A stretch of 64,000 nt of DNA from Streptomyces sp. NBC_01481 (GCF_026339995.1 NZ_JAPEPT010000001.1:1748501-1812500), one strand, 5' to 3'. Numbered from the stretch's first letter, positions 25,638 to 36,533 are shown. The notes: generated from the letters alone by a model not told the origin. A program made the numbers and translations.

Positions 25638-26239
25638 TCGATGCCCCGCTGCCCCTTCTGGCCCGCGTCCATCGGGTGCTTGACCTTGGACATGTCGGTG
25701 ACGAGGTCGGCGAAGCCGAGGAGTTCGGCGGGCGCGTTGCGGCCGGTGATCACGACATGCTGGGTGCCGGGGCGGTCGTGCAGCACCTGGATCACCTCGG
25801 CGGGGTCCACCCAGCCCCAGTGCATCGGATATGCGAACTCGTCCAGCACGTAGAACTTGTACGACTCGGCGGCCAGGTCGCGCTTGACCTGTTCCCAGCC
25901 CTCGCGCGCCTTCTCCTCGTTCGACAGCTCGCCGTCCGCGGGGGCGCGCTGGATCCAGGACCAGCCCTCGCCCATCTTGTGCCAGTCGACCTTGCCGCCC
26001 TCGCCGCTCGCGCCGAGGACCTTCAGGGCGTTCTCCTCGCCGACCTTCCACTTCGCGGACTTGACGAACTGGAACACCCCGACCGGCCAGCCCTGGTTCC
26101 AGGCGCGCAGCGCCATCCCGAAGGCGGCCGTCGACTTCCCCTTGCCGACGCCGGTGTGCACCATCACCAGCGGCCTGTTGCGGCGCTGGCGGGTGGTGAG
26201 CCCGTCCTGGGGAACGACGGTCGGCTGTCCCTGCGGCAT
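25631..26239 (-). CDS. cobO: Cob(I)yrinic acid a,c-diamide adenosyltransferase
   Basis: A 202-residue CobA/CobO-type corrinoid adenosyltransferase. The P-loop variant HTGVGKGKST is at 28-37, followed by GMALRAWNQGW and the C-terminal ITGRNAPAELLGFADLVTD region, both highly conserved. It attaches the 5'-deoxyadenosyl group to cobalt. ATG start overlapping the chelatase stop by one base (TAATG); the 3' end overlaps cobB. Confidence 0.96.
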   Translation of the reverse strand: MPQGQPTVVPQDGLTTRQRRNRPLVMVHTGVGKGKSTAAFGMALRAWNQGWPVGVFQFVKSAKWKVGEENALKVLGASGEGGKVDWHKMGEGWSWIQRAPADGELSNEEKAREGWEQVKRDLAAESYKFYVLDEFAYPMHWGWVDPAEVIQVLHDRPGTQHVVITGRNAPAELLGFADLVTDMSKVKHPMDAGQKGQRGIEW

Positions 26240-28245
26240 TAAGCGGCCCTCCTGGTTGCGGTGACGTCCCTGACGAGTCCGGCGATGCTGTCGGCACGCA
26301 GCTCGTCCAGGGTGACGGCGGTGCCGCCGAGATCACGGGCGAGTTCCCCGGCGAGCCCGAGGCGCACCGGCCCCGACTCGCAGTCCACGACGACGGAGGC
26401 CGTGCCCTCGGCGGCGTGCAGCCGCGCGGACCGCGAGGCGAGCGCCACCGGATCGACACCGCCCGTCGCGCGGCCGTCCGTGACCACGACGAGCAGCGGG
26501 CGGCGCGCCGGATCGCGCAGACGCTCCACGCGCAGGACGTCGTGCGCCCGCAGCAGCCCGGCCGCCAGCGGCGTCCGGCCACCCGTGGGCAGCAGTTCGA
26601 GCCGGGCCGCGGCCGCGTCCACCGACGAGGTCGGCGGCAGCGCCACCTCCGCGTCCTTGCCGCGGAAGGTGATCAGCCCGACCTTGTCGCGCCGCTGATA
26701 CGCGTCGAGCAGCAGCGACAGCACCGCGCCCTTGACCGCGCTCATCCGCTGCCGGGCCGCCATCGAACCCGAGGCGTCCACCAGGAACAGCACGAGGTTC
26801 CCCTCCCGCCCCTCCCGGGTGGCCTGCCGCAGGTCGTCACGCCGGACCACCAGACCGCGGCCGCTGCGCCCGCGCGCCCGCTGGTGCGGGGCGGCCGCCT
26901 GCACGGTCGCCGCCAAGTGCAGCTTGGTGAGCGCCCCTCGGGGCCGCCGGGCTCCCGTCGTCCGCCCGTGCTCGGTCCGCGCCCGGGACCTGCGCCCCGC
27001 CGCGCCCTCGCCGAGCCCGGGCACGCTGAGCACCTTCGTACGGAACGGCTCCGCGGCCCGTACGGCCTGCTGCTCACCGCCGCCCGCGGCCTGCGGCCGA
27101 CCGCCCTCGGCCTCCTGCGGCTCGGCGGGAGTGTCACCCTCGCCCGCGTCGCTCTGCGGCGGCGTGCCGGGACCGTCCTGCGGCGGCTGCCCGCCACCCC
27201 CGCCCGGCCCGTCCGGATCGGTGTCGGGATCGTCGTCGCCGAACTCCTCCAGCGTCTCGTCGAGCTTGTCCTCGTCGAGACCGGGCGCGTCGAAGGGATT
27301 GCGCCGCCGCCGGTGGGGGAGCGCCAGCAGGGCGGCCTGGCGCACGTCCTCGGCCAGTACGTCGCTCCGCCCCGCCCACGCGGCCAGCGCCGTGGCCGTC
27401 CGCGCCATCACGATGTCGGCGCGCATACCGTCGACCTCGAAAGCCGCGCAGGTCGCGGCGATCTGCCGCAGCGCGCCGTCGCCGAGCCGCACCTCGGGCA
27501 GCAGCGCCCGCGCGGCCACGATCCGCGCCCGCAGAGCCGTCTCGTCGTCCGCCCAGCGCCCGGCGAAGCCGCCGGGATCGTCGTCGTACGCGAGGCGGCG
27601 GCGCACCACCTCGACCCGCTGGTCGGGCTCGCGGGAGGCCGCGACCTCGACGGTGAGCCCGAACCGGTCGAGCAACTGCGGCCGCAGTTCGCCCTCTTCG
27701 GGGTTCATCGTCCCGACCAGCAGGAAGCGAGCCGCATGCCGTACCGAGACGCCTTCACGCTCGACGTACGAGGCGCCCATGGCGGCCGCGTCGAGGAGCA
27801 GGTCCACCAAGTGGTCGTGGAGCAGGTTCACTTCGTCGACGTAGAGGATCCCGCGGTGCGCGTCGGCGAGCAGCCCCGGCTCGAAGGCCTTCACGCCCTC
27901 GGCGAGCGCCCGCTCGATGTCGAGCGCGCCGACGAGCCGGTCCTCGGAGGCCCCGACGGGCAGCTCGACCATCCGCGCGGGGCGCGCCGTGCCGCCGCCC
28001 GCCTCGTGAGGCCCGTCGGGACACGCCGGGTCGGGGGAGGCGGGGTCGCAGGAGAACCGGCACCCGGAGACGACGGAAACCTGCGGTATCAACGCGGAAA
28101 GGGCGCGTACGGCGGTCGACTTGGCGGTCCCCTTCTCACCGCGCACGAGCACACCGCCGACGGCGGGCGACACGGCGTTCAGCAGCAGCGCGAGCCGCAG
28201 ATCGTCCTGCCCGACGATGGCGGTGAAGGGGAAGGGGGTGCTCAT
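26239..28245 (-). CDS. ChlI/ChlD-like fused AAA+/VWA chelatase subunit
   Basis: A 668-residue fusion. Residues 1-310 are a ChlI-type AAA+ ATPase with Walker A GEKGTAKST (36-44) and ILYVDEVNLLHDH. A Pro/Asp/Gly-rich linker follows, then a VWA domain with the MIDAS motif VDASGSMAA at about 490. It replaces CobS/CobT here and should power cobalt insertion by CobN. ATG with AAGGAG upstream; 73 bases separate it from cobN, the only sizeable gap in this arm, which also contains a partial palindromic repeat. Confidence 0.92.
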   Translation of the reverse strand: MSTPFPFTAIVGQDDLRLALLLNAVSPAVGGVLVRGEKGTAKSTAVRALSALIPQVSVVSGCRFSCDPASPDPACPDGPHEAGGGTARPARMVELPVGASEDRLVGALDIERALAEGVKAFEPGLLADAHRGILYVDEVNLLHDHLVDLLLDAAAMGASYVEREGVSVRHAARFLLVGTMNPEEGELRPQLLDRFGLTVEVAASREPDQRVEVVRRRLAYDDDPGGFAGRWADDETALRARIVAARALLPEVRLGDGALRQIAATCAAFEVDGMRADIVMARTATALAAWAGRSDVLAEDVRQAALLALPHRRRRNPFDAPGLDEDKLDETLEEFGDDDPDTDPDGPGGGGGQPPQDGPGTPPQSDAGEGDTPAEPQEAEGGRPQAAGGGEQQAVRAAEPFRTKVLSVPGLGEGAAGRRSRARTEHGRTTGARRPRGALTKLHLAATVQAAAPHQRARGRSGRGLVVRRDDLRQATREGREGNLVLFLVDASGSMAARQRMSAVKGAVLSLLLDAYQRRDKVGLITFRGKDAEVALPPTSSVDAAAARLELLPTGGRTPLAAGLLRAHDVLRVERLRDPARRPLLVVVTDGRATGGVDPVALASRSARLHAAEGTASVVVDCESGPVRLGLAGELARDLGGTAVTLDELRADSIAGLVRDVTATRRAA

Positions 28246-28318
28246 GCGGTCTCCTTGGTGGTAAGAATCAGCCGCGCCGGAGGCGCGTGGTCTGGGGCGG
28301 AGCCCCGGTCAAAGACCT

Positions 28319-31300
28319 TCACGCGTCCCCCTCCAGCTCGCCCTCGAGCTCCAGGTACGTCGCCCGCAGCCGCTCCAGCGTCCCCTCGTCCGGTTCCGCC
28401 CACAGCCCCCGCTCCGCCGCCTCCAGCAGCCGTTCCGTGATGCCCCGCAGCGCCCAGGGATTGGACTTCTGCATGAACTCCCGGTTCTCCGGATCGAAGA
28501 CGTACTCCGCCGACAACTTCTCGTACATCCAGTCGTCGACGACACCCGCCGTCGCGTCGTACCCGAACAGATAGTCCACCGTCGCGGCCATCTCGAACGC
28601 GCCCTTGTAGCCGTGCCGGCGCATCGCCGCCATCCAGCGCGGGTTGACCACCCGCGCCCGGAACACGCGGTGCGTCTCCTCGCCCAGAGTGCGCGTCCTG
28701 ATCTGGTCCGGGACCGCCGAGTCCCCCACGTACGCCTCGGGCGATTCGCCGGTCAGATGGCGCACCATGGCGACCATCCCGCCGTGGTACTGGAAGTAGT
28801 CGTCCGCGTCGACGAGATCGTGCTCCCTCGTGTCCACGTTCTTCGCGGCGACCGCGATCCTGCGGAACGCCGTCTCCATGTCCCCGCGCGCCGCACGCCC
28901 GTTCAGCCCTCGCCCGTAGGCGTATCCGCCCCACACCGCGTACACCTCCGCGAGGTCCGCGTCGGAGCGCCAGTTCCGTGCGTCGATCAGCGGCAGCAGA
29001 CCCGCTCCGTACGCCCCCGGCTTGGAGCCGAAGATCCGCGCGGTGGCCCGCCGCCGGTCGCCGTGCTGCGCCGCGTCCTCGTCCGCGTGCGCCCGTACGA
29101 AGTTGGACTCGGCCGGCTCGTCCAGCTCGGCCACCGCCCGTACGGCGTCGTCGATCAGCCCCACCACATGCGGGAAGGCGTCCCGGAAGAAGCCGGAGAT
29201 ACGCACTGTCACATCGATGCGCGGCCGCGCGAGCTCCTGCAGCGGCACCACCGCGAAGCCCGTCACGCGCCGGGACGCGTCGTCCCAGACCGGGCGGCAG
29301 CCGAGCAGCGCCAGGATCTCGGCGATGTCGTCGCCCTGGGTGCGCATCGCCGAGGTGCCCCACACCGTCAGGCCCACCGACTTCGGGTAGGCGCCGGTGT
29401 CCGTCAGATAGCGCGCCACCAGCGAGTCGGCGAGCGCCTGGCCGACCTCCCAGGACAGCCGGGACGGGATCGCCTTGGGGTCGACGGAGTAGAAGTTGCG
29501 GCCGGTCGGCAGGACGTTGACGAGGCCGCGCGTCGGTGAGCCGGAGGGGCCTGCGGGCACATAGCCGCCGTTCAGGGCCCGCAGGATGTTGCCGATCTCG
29601 TCGGTCGTACGGGCGAGGCGCGGCACGACCTCCTCGCAGGCGAAACCCAGTACGGCGACGGCGGTGGGGAGTTCGGTGCCGAGGGTGTCGCGCACCAGAG
29701 CCGCGCAGTCGTGGGTGGACCAGCTGCGCTCCTCCATGCCCTCGGCGAGCCGCCGGCACAGCTGCTCCAGCAGATCGATCGCGTCGGCGCCGGTCCGGCC
29801 CGGACCCCCGACGAGCGCGGTCAGCTCCACCGGGACCTTCACCGGCGCGCCCGGCTCGGCGAGCAGATCCTTCTCGACCAGCCCGAAGTGCTCGGCGAGC
29901 GCGGCCCGCAGCCCCGGCAGGGCGTTGGCCTGCCCGCCCCACACCTGGGAGGCGCGCAGCACGGCCAGGACGAGATTGACCCGGGCCTCCGACTCTGGGC
30001 CGCCGCCCAGGATGTGCAGACCGTCCCTGATCTGGACGTCCTTGATCTCGCAGAGGTAGCCGTCGATGTGCATGACGAACGAGTCGAAGTCGCCGTCGTC
30101 CGGCTGTTCGTCGACATGCAGGTCGTGGTGGAGCTCGGCGGCCTTCACGAGCGTCCAGATCTGTGCCCGTACGGACGGGGCCTTCGCCGGATCGAGATCG
30201 GACACGAGGGCGTACTCGTCGAGGAGCTGTTCGAGCTTCGCCAGATCGCCGTAGGTGTCCGCGCGCGCCATCGGCGGCACGAGATGGTCCACGACGGTGG
30301 CGTGGCCGCGGCGCTTGGCCTGGGTGCCCTCGCCCGGGTCGTTGACGATGAAGGGGTAGATCAGCGGCAGTTCGCCCAGCACGGCGTCCGGGCCGCAGCC
30401 CGCCGACAGGCCGAGGCCCTTGCCCGGCAGCCATTCCAGGGTGCCGTGCTTGCCCATGTGCACGATCGCGTCCGCGCCGAAGCCCCCGTCCGATGCCGGG
30501 GCCTGCAGCCAGCGGTACGCCGCCAGGTAGTGGTGCGAGGGCGGCATGTCCGGGTCGTGGTAGATCGCGATCGGGTTCTCGCCGAAGCCGCGCGGCGGCT
30601 GGATCATGACCACGACGTTCCCGAACCGGAGCGAGGCCAGCACGATGTCGTCGCCGTCGACATAGAGCGAGCCCGGCGGCTCGCCCCAGTGCTCCAGCAT
30701 CGCCTCGCGCAGCCCGGGATCCACGGTGTCGAACCAGGCCCGGTAGTCGGCGAGCGGCACGCGCGCGGGGGCGGCGGCCAACTGCTCCTCGGTCAGCCAC
30801 TCGACGTCGTGGCCACCGGCGTTGATGAGCCGGTGGATCAGCTCGTCGCCGTTGTCCGGGTGGCCCTCGACGGCGTAACCGGCATCGCGCAGGGCGTCCA
30901 GGACCCGTACCGCCGAGGCCGGGGTGTCCAGGCCGACCGCATTGCCGACGCGTGAGTGCTTGGTCGGGTAGGCGGTGAAGACCAGCGCAAGCCGCTTCTG
31001 CGCGTTCGGCTTGTGCTTCAACTCCGCGTGGCGCACGGCGATTCCGGCGACCCGTCCGGCCCGCTCCGGGTCGGCGACGTACACCGGCACATCGTCGGGG
31101 CCCTGCTCCTTGAAGGAGAACGGGACCGTGATCAGCCGCCCGTCGAACTCCGGGATCGCCACCTGCATCGCCGCGTCCATCGGGGACAGCGCCGCGTCCG
31201 ACGCCTCCCAGACCGCCCGCGAGGACGTCAGGCACAGACCCTGGAGCACAGGGATGTCGAGCTCGGTGAGCGCCCCGATGTCCCAGGCCTCGTCGTCGCC

Positions 31301-32011
31301 GCCCGCACTTGCGTCGCTCGCACGCGTGCCGCCGGCGGCGAGCACGGTGGCGATCAGCGTGTCGGCCCTGCCGAGCAGCTCGTACAGACCGGGGTCGGCG
31401 CCGCGCAGCGAACCGCAGTACACGGGCAGGGCGTTGGCCCCCCGCTCCTCAAGCCGGTCGCAGAGCGTGTCGACGAAGGCGGTGTTCCCGGAGAGCTGGT
31501 GGGCCCGGTAGAAGAGCACGCCCACGGTCGGCCGGCCCTCGACGTACGCGCGCGTGCCGTGCACGCCCCACTCGGGCATCTTCTGCGGCTCGGCGCTGTG
31601 CCTGTTCTGCGCGCCTCCGGCACGACCGTGCCCCGTCAGCAGCACGTCCTGGAGGAGGAAGCGCGCCAGCTCGACGAGGTTCCCCGGACCGCCCTCGACG
31701 AGATAGCGCAGCGCCTCCGTCACCGCACCCGCGTGCACCGTGGACTCGGCCATCAACTCGGCGTCCGGCACCGTCTCGCCGCCGAGCAGCACCGTCGGAA
31801 TCCGGGCCGCCTTCAACGCGGCGAGACCGTCCTCCCAGGCCCGCTTCCCGCCGAGGAGACGTACGACGGCGATGTCGGCGCCCTCGATCAGCGCGGGCAG
31901 TTCCTCGGCCACGTCGACACGGGTGGGGTTGCCGATCCGGTACGGCGCCCCGCAGGCCCGGGCCGCCAGCAGATCGGTGTCGGCGGTGGACAGCAACAGC
32001 ACGGTGCTCAT
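28319..32011 (-). CDS. cobN: Cobaltochelatase large subunit CobN
   Basis: A 1230-residue CobN/BchH-family protein that binds hydrogenobyrinate a,c-diamide and receives cobalt. Landmarks include [47 protein letters not shown], and near the C-terminus [15 protein letters not shown]. Length fits aerobic CobN. The ATG at 32011 overlaps cobQ by four bases. It is a cytosolic enzyme working with the fused ChlID-like ATPase next to it. Confidence 0.96.
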   Translation of the reverse strand: MSTVLLLSTADTDLLAARACGAPYRIGNPTRVDVAEELPALIEGADIAVVRLLGGKRAWEDGLAALKAARIPTVLLGGETVPDAELMAESTVHAGAVTEALRYLVEGGPGNLVELARFLLQDVLLTGHGRAGGAQNRHSAEPQKMPEWGVHGTRAYVEGRPTVGVLFYRAHQLSGNTAFVDTLCDRLEERGANALPVYCGSLRGADPGLYELLGRADTLIATVLAAGGTRASDASAGGDDEAWDIGALTELDIPVLQGLCLTSSRAVWEASDAALSPMDAAMQVAIPEFDGRLITVPFSFKEQGPDDVPVYVADPERAGRVAGIAVRHAELKHKPNAQKRLALVFTAYPTKHSRVGNAVGLDTPASAVRVLDALRDAGYAVEGHPDNGDELIHRLINAGGHDVEWLTEEQLAAAPARVPLADYRAWFDTVDPGLREAMLEHWGEPPGSLYVDGDDIVLASLRFGNVVVMIQPPRGFGENPIAIYHDPDMPPSHHYLAAYRWLQAPASDGGFGADAIVHMGKHGTLEWLPGKGLGLSAGCGPDAVLGELPLIYPFIVNDPGEGTQAKRRGHATVVDHLVPPMARADTYGDLAKLEQLLDEYALVSDLDPAKAPSVRAQIWTLVKAAELHHDLHVDEQPDDGDFDSFVMHIDGYLCEIKDVQIRDGLHILGGGPESEARVNLVLAVLRASQVWGGQANALPGLRAALAEHFGLVEKDLLAEPGAPVKVPVELTALVGGPGRTGADAIDLLEQLCRRLAEGMEERSWSTHDCAALVRDTLGTELPTAVAVLGFACEEVVPRLARTTDEIGNILRALNGGYVPAGPSGSPTRGLVNVLPTGRNFYSVDPKAIPSRLSWEVGQALADSLVARYLTDTGAYPKSVGLTVWGTSAMRTQGDDIAEILALLGCRPVWDDASRRVTGFAVVPLQELARPRIDVTVRISGFFRDAFPHVVGLIDDAVRAVAELDEPAESNFVRAHADEDAAQHGDRRRATARIFGSKPGAYGAGLLPLIDARNWRSDADLAEVYAVWGGYAYGRGLNGRAARGDMETAFRRIAVAAKNVDTREHDLVDADDYFQYHGGMVAMVRHLTGESPEAYVGDSAVPDQIRTRTLGEETHRVFRARVVNPRWMAAMRRHGYKGAFEMAATVDYLFGYDATAGVVDDWMYEKLSAEYVFDPENREFMQKSNPWALRGITERLLEAAERGLWAEPDEGTLERLRATYLELEGELEGDA

Positions 32012-33525
32012 GGCGCTCCCGGTGGAATGAAGGGCAGTCCCGACGGAGCGCCCGACTCGATGAGCCGCAACAGCGCGTCCGTGTCCGCGTGTTCTTCGAT
32101 CAGGTCGCCGAGGCGGTCCAGCTGCTCCTCGCGCAGCGCCCCGAAGCTGGTGTCCGGCGCCGGTACGAAACGCCGTCCCGAGGCCGCTGCCACCTCCCGC
32201 AGAAAGGCGCGCCTGAAGCCGTCGCTCTCCAGCGAGCCGTGCCAGTGCGTGCCCCACACCGACCCGACCCGGCAGCCGTCCAAGAAGGACTCACCGCCGA
32301 GCACTTCGGCGACCCCGTGATGGATCTCGTACCCCTCGACGCTCTCGCCGAGCGCCGTGCCCACGGGCCGCGCGAGGGTCTTGTCCCGGGCGAACCGCAC
32401 CCGTACCGGCAGCAGCCCGAGCCCGTCGACGGCGCCCGCGCGCGACTCGACCTCGTCCTCGATGTGCTCGCCCAGCAGCTGGAAGCCGCCGCAGATGCCG
32501 AGCACCGGCCGCCCCTCGGCGGCCCGGCGTGCCAGGGCATCGGCGAGCCCGCGCTCGCGCAGCCACGCCAGCGCCTTGACTGTGCCCCTCGTACCCGGCA
32601 CGACCACCAGATCGGCGTCGACGAGCTCCTCGGCCCGGTCCACGAAGCGCACGACGACCCCGGGTTCGGCGGCGAGCGCGTCCACGTCCGTGAAGTTCGA
32701 CATCAGCGGTACGGCGCACACGGCGACGCGCAGCACGTCCTCGCCGACGGGCGGCGCGACCACCGACTCCCGTACCGCGCCGCGCAGCGAGACCCGCAGC
32801 CCGTCCTCCTCGTCGATGCCGAGACCGTGCGCGAAGGGCAGCACGCCATAGGTGTGCCGTCCGGTCAGGCCGTGCAGCATCTCCAGGCCGGGTTCGAGGA
32901 GCGTCACATCGCCCCGGAACTTATTGACCAGATAGCCCGCGATCAGCGCCTGGTCCTCGGGGGCGAGCAATGCCGTCGTACCGAAGAAGGAGGCAAAGAC
33001 GCCGCCGCGGTCGATGTCTCCGACCACGAGCACCGGCAGGCGCGCGGCCCGTGCGATGCCCATGTTCACGATGTCCGTACGCCGCAGATTGATCTCGGCC
33101 GGACTGCCCGCCCCCTCGCAGATCACGGCTTCATACGTGCCCCGCAGCTCCTCCAGGCACTCCACGACGGTCCCGAACAGGGACTCCTGCCGCCCGCCGT
33201 GGTAGCCGCGGGCGCTGAGTTCACCCACCGGCCTGCCCATCAGCACGACCTGACTGGAGCGGTCGCTGCCGGGCTTGAGCAGCACCGGGTTCATCAGCGC
33301 GCTCGGCTCCACGCGGGCCGCCTGCGCCTGCATGGCCTGCGCCCGTCCGATCTCCGCGCCCTCGCGCGTCACGAACGAGTTGAGTGACATGTTCTGCCCC
33401 TTGAAGGGCGCGACCTTCACCCCCTGCCGCACCAGCCAGCGGCAGATCCCTGCCGTCACGACGCTCTTGCCCGCGTCGGACGTGGTTCCCGCGACCAGCA
33501 GTCCGCCGCCCCTGCGCCCGCTCAT
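32008..33525 (-). CDS. cobQ: Adenosylcobyric acid synthase
   Basis: A 505-residue glutamine amidotransferase that amidates four carboxylates of adenosylcobyrinate a,c-diamide. The N-terminal P-loop is [11 protein letters not shown] (11-21), followed by [12 protein letters not shown]. The C-terminal glutaminase has nucleophile Cys345 in [11 protein letters not shown] and the catalytic His near 427-429 in [12 protein letters not shown] overlaps the cbiB stop by four bases. Confidence 0.96.
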   Translation of the reverse strand: MSGRRGGGLLVAGTTSDAGKSVVTAGICRWLVRQGVKVAPFKGQNMSLNSFVTREGAEIGRAQAMQAQAARVEPSALMNPVLLKPGSDRSSQVVLMGRPVGELSARGYHGGRQESLFGTVVECLEELRGTYEAVICEGAGSPAEINLRRTDIVNMGIARAARLPVLVVGDIDRGGVFASFFGTTALLAPEDQALIAGYLVNKFRGDVTLLEPGLEMLHGLTGRHTYGVLPFAHGLGIDEEDGLRVSLRGAVRESVVAPPVGEDVLRVAVCAVPLMSNFTDVDALAAEPGVVVRFVDRAEELVDADLVVVPGTRGTVKALAWLRERGLADALARRAAEGRPVLGICGGFQLLGEHIEDEVESRAGAVDGLGLLPVRVRFARDKTLARPVGTALGESVEGYEIHHGVAEVLGGESFLDGCRVGSVWGTHWHGSLESDGFRRAFLREVAAASGRRFVPAPDTSFGALREEQLDRLGDLIEEHADTDALLRLIESGAPSGLPFIPPGAP

Positions 33526-34487
33526 CCCCGCCCCTTTTCCGCGCGCCGTGCACGCAGCGCATGCCCCGCGAGGCGCCCTGCCGCGCAGGTCGCAAGTGTC
33601 AGCCAGCCGACGCGGCGCGAGAGCCGCACGGCACGTTCGATGTCGCCGAACTGGACAGGACGGCCGTCGCCGTTGAGTACGGGACGGTGCTCGACGCGTC
33701 CGGCGTACGAGAGCGTTCCGCCGAGCCGTACACCGAGCGCACCGGCGAAAGCCGCCTCCACGGGGCCCGCGTTGGGGCTCGGATGCTTCTTCGCGTCGTC
33801 CCGCCAGGCCCGGGCGGCTCCGCGCGCGTTCCCGCCCGCGAGCACCGCCAGCGCCGCGGTGAGCCGGGCGCCCGGCCAGCCCGCGACGTCGTCGAGCCGG
33901 GCCGAGGCCCAGCCGAACCGCCGGTAGCGGGGCGACTTGTGGCCGACCATCGCGTCCAGGGTGTTGACCGCTCGGAAGCCGACCAGCCCCGGCACGCCCG
34001 CGAGCGCCCCCCAGACCAGCGCGCCCACCACGGCGTCGGAGGTGTTCTCGGCGACGGATTCGACGACCGCTCGCGCGATCTGCTGCTCGTCCAGGGCCTG
34101 CGGATCGCGCCCGCACAGATGCGGCAGCCGTTCCCTGGCCACCTCCACGTCCCCGGCGGCCAGCGCGCCACCGATGGCGCGTGCCTCCCGGCCCAGCGAG
34201 GTACCGCCGACGACGGCCCAGGTGGCGGCGGCGGTCAGTGCGAGGGACGTGGCCGAGCGGCCCCGTACTCCACGGCTCAGCAGTGCGGCGGCAGCGGCGG
34301 CGCCTCCGGCGCACACCACGGTGTGCAGCGCGCCCCACCCCCGGTGGTCACGCCACAGCACACGCTCGACACCACCCGCGGCGCGCCCGAACGCGGCGAC
34401 CGGATGCCCTCGGCGGGGATCGCCCAGAAGCAGGTCACCGGCCAGGCCGGCGGTGGCGCCGTACACGAATCGGCGGTCGGCACGCAT
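33522..34487 (-). CDS. cbiB: Adenosylcobinamide-phosphate synthase
   Basis: A 321-residue membrane protein (CbiB/CobD family) that joins the aminopropanol moiety to cobyric acid. Conserved segments: [51 protein letters not shown] and the following [14 protein letters not shown]. First gene of the riboswitch-led arm. ATG at 34487, about 125 bases after the riboswitch. Confidence 0.95.
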   Translation of the reverse strand: MRADRRFVYGATAGLAGDLLLGDPRRGHPVAAFGRAAGGVERVLWRDHRGWGALHTVVCAGGAAAAAALLSRGVRGRSATSLALTAAATWAVVGGTSLGREARAIGGALAAGDVEVARERLPHLCGRDPQALDEQQIARAVVESVAENTSDAVVGALVWGALAGVPGLVGFRAVNTLDAMVGHKSPRYRRFGWASARLDDVAGWPGARLTAALAVLAGGNARGAARAWRDDAKKHPSPNAGPVEAAFAGALGVRLGGTLSYAGRVEHRPVLNGDGRPVQFGDIERAVRLSRRVGWLTLATCAAGRLAGHALRARRAEKGRG

Positions 34488-34612
34488 GGGTTCAGGCCGT
34501 CGTTCCGCCTCGTTGGAACCTCGTACTCACCGCAGGAACCGAACCGCAGCCGCGCATGGCGATATGTCCTCACTCAGGGTGTCCGCGCCCTGGTTCGACG
34601 TGACCGGCGGTG

Positions 34613-34740
34613 AGAGTTCCTGGCTTCCGGGGGAGTGCTCCCCCGTGACAGTGGCGGGACCGCGCCGGATTCGCACCGGCTTCCTCTTCTGCCGCCGTAG
34701 ATGGCCCCGGCAGTCCACCACGCTGCGAGAACAGGCGTCA
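34613..34740 (-). ncRNA. Cobalamin (AdoCbl) riboswitch
   Basis: Reading the minus strand, the conserved core is intact: GAGGAAGCCGGTGCGAATCC, then GCGGTCCCGCCACTGTCAC (the B12 box), the GGGGGAG-CAC-TCCCCC stem and the closing GCCAGGAAC. It lies about 125 bases before cbiB in the same direction, so cobalamin should shut down the cbiB-to-cobI arm. The expression platform between 34488 and 34612 was not resolved by eye; it may block the ribosome site or promote termination. The outer limits are approximate. Confidence 0.93.
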
Positions 34741-34786
34741 ACTGGCCTTTGACCTGCACGGGGAGAGTGTGTTGGGGCACACACGC

Positions 34787-34818
34787 GGGCCGGGTCACCC
34801 GATGGGGTGACCCGGCCC
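34787..34818 (-). terminator. Hairpin terminator after the pit operon
   Basis: GGGCCGGGTCACCC (34787-34800), loop GATG, and GGGTGACCCGGCCC (34805-34818) form a perfect 14-bp stem. It lies 25 bases past the stop of the small membrane protein gene and just upstream of the riboswitch transcript, separating the two units. Confidence 0.8.
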
Positions 34819-34843
34819 GGACCCGCTGTATCCGAAACGGCTG

Positions 34844-35065
34844 TCAGGTGACGATCAGATAGATCCCGTACGCCACAGCCGCCGCGCAGAGCGCGAAGCA
34901 CGCGTACGCCCCGGTGCGCGCCAGAACCGCGGAGCCACCGCTCGTGGCCGCGGACTCCTGCTTGGTCAGGCCCACCACGCCCAGGGTGAACAGACCCACC
35001 AGGGCGACGGTGGCGACGAGGCTCACGCCGAAGACGGAGCCGAGTGCTGCCCAGTCGATTTTCAT
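34844..35065 (-). CDS. Small two-helix membrane protein downstream of pit
   Basis: A 73-residue protein with two hydrophobic helices (about 8-34 and 52-72) joined by a short polar loop, starting MKIDWAALGSVFGVSL. It follows pit by 12 bases and is likely co-transcribed and PHO-regulated. The family is commonly found beside actinobacterial pit genes (from memory) and has no known function. Confidence 0.85.
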   Translation of the reverse strand: MKIDWAALGSVFGVSLVATVALVGLFTLGVVGLTKQESAATSGGSAVLARTGAYACFALCAAAVAYGIYLIVT

Positions 35066-35077
35066 GCTGATCTGTCC

Positions 35078-36310
35078 TTACACCGTGGCCGGACGCGTCG
35101 GCTCGGAGCCGGGAGCCGGGATGGTCGTCTTGATGTCCTGCGCGGGCGTGCCCGCCGGCGGCGGGGTGACGGCCGCGATGGCGGCGGTCACGACGCCCGC
35201 GGGCTCGGCGTCCGTGTCATTGACGTTGGTGTGGTCGACCACCTGGCGGCGGGAGACGAACCAGATCGCGGCGCAGGCGCCGATCAGGAAGGCCGCAACG
35301 ACCGCGACACCCCAGTCGCCCTGCTTGGTCACGAACTCCGAGCCCGCGGCGACCAGAGCGGCGGCGGGCAGCGTCAGGCCCCAGGCGACGAACATCCGGG
35401 TGGCGGTGGACCAGCGGACCACGCCGCCCTTGCGGCCCAGGCCCGCGCCCATCACGGCGCCGGAGCAGGAGTGCGTCGTCGACAGCGAGAAGCCGAGGTT
35501 GGACGAGGCGAGGATGACGCTGGCCGCACTGGTCTGGGCGGCGAAGCCCTGCTGCGGCTGAAGGTCCGTCAGGCCCTTGCCCATGGTGCGGATGATGCGC
35601 CAGCCGCCGAGGTAGGTGCCCATCGCGATGGCGAGACCGGCGGAGAGGATGACCCACATCGGGGGGTTGGAGCCGGGCGAGAGCACGCCGCCGGCGACGA
35701 GCGCCAGCGTGATGATGCCCATCGTCTTCTGCGCGTCGTTGGTGCCGTGGGCCAGTGAGACGAGGCCCGCCGAGGTGATCTGGCCGGCGCGGTAGCCCTT
35801 CGCCGTGGCCTTGGCGTCGGCGTTCTTGCCGATCTTGTACGTCAGGCGGGAGGCCAGGAACGCGGCGATACCGGCCACCAGGGGGGCGGCGATCGCGGGG
35901 ATCAGGACCTTGGTGACGACGGTGCCGCCGTTGACGCCGCCGATGCCGACCGAGGCGACCGTGGCGCCGATCAGTCCGCCCATCAGGGCGTGCGAGGAAC
36001 TGGACGGCAGACCGATCAGCCAGGTCATCAGATTCCACAGGATGGCGCCGACGAGCGCCGCGAAGATGACTTCCGGGGTGATGCCGGACTCGGTGACGAT
36101 GCCGCTGGATATCGTTTTGGCGACTTCGACGGACAGGAACGCGCCGACGAGATTGAGCGCGGCGGACATGGCCACCGCCGTCTTGGGCTTCAGGGCGCCG
36201 GTCGAGATGGTCGTCGCCATCGCGTTGGCGGTGTCGTGGAAACCGTTTGTGAAATCGAACACGAGAGCTGTCACGATCACGATCGCTAGCAGCAGCGTGA
36301 TGTGTTCCAT
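35078..36310 (-). CDS. pit: Low-affinity inorganic phosphate transporter (PHO4/Pit family)
   Basis: A 410-residue membrane permease. The two PHO4 signature repeats are GFHDTANAMATTISTGAL near residue 23 and SLAHGTNDAQKTMGIITL in the second half, with WNLMTWLIGLPSSSSHALMGGL between them. It carries metal-phosphate with protons. Its ATG is 33 bases from a PHO box at 36343-36379, so PhoP should control it; from memory the S. coelicolor counterpart pitH2 is PhoP-dependent. Confidence 0.95.
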   Translation of the reverse strand: MEHITLLLAIVIVTALVFDFTNGFHDTANAMATTISTGALKPKTAVAMSAALNLVGAFLSVEVAKTISSGIVTESGITPEVIFAALVGAILWNLMTWLIGLPSSSSHALMGGLIGATVASVGIGGVNGGTVVTKVLIPAIAAPLVAGIAAFLASRLTYKIGKNADAKATAKGYRAGQITSAGLVSLAHGTNDAQKTMGIITLALVAGGVLSPGSNPPMWVILSAGLAIAMGTYLGGWRIIRTMGKGLTDLQPQQGFAAQTSAASVILASSNLGFSLSTTHSCSGAVMGAGLGRKGGVVRWSTATRMFVAWGLTLPAAALVAAGSEFVTKQGDWGVAVVAAFLIGACAAIWFVSRRQVVDHTNVNDTDAEPAGVVTAAIAAVTPPPAGTPAQDIKTTIPAPGSEPTRPATV

Positions 36311-36342
36311 TTACCCAGGCAATCTTTTGACGTCAGTGGCGC

Positions 36343-36379
36343 GGTGAACGTAGTTAACCTGGATGAACGGAAGATGAAC
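36343..36379 (-). promoter_or_regulatory. PHO box (PhoP direct repeats) upstream of pit
   Basis: On the minus strand GTTCATCTTCC and GTTCATCCAGG are adjacent 11-base units, followed by the weaker GTTAACTACGT and a GTTCACC ending at 36343. Eleven-base direct repeats of GTTCACC are the Streptomyces PhoP-binding consensus. The position, 33-69 bases before the pit start, fits promoter control. Confidence 0.8.
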
Positions 36380-36533
36380 TAGGGCGGGCGTTGCAGTGTT
36401 CTGAAGTGAGGATTGCCATTCCGCTTGTCGGGAGTGGCGGCAGTACCGCTGAAACAAGGCTTTCGTGGCGATACGCGTGATCTCCGTCACCGACCGTCCC
36501 GTGCACCCGGCCGCCGCCTGACAGGATCGCCGC

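Noticed and set aside
28242..31235. A 997-codon open frame on the minus strand and similar long frames opposite or beside cobN
   Set aside because: It is a shifted frame within cobN, rich in Arg/Gly/Pro/Ala, a by-product of high GC content; the cobN frame has all family motifs.
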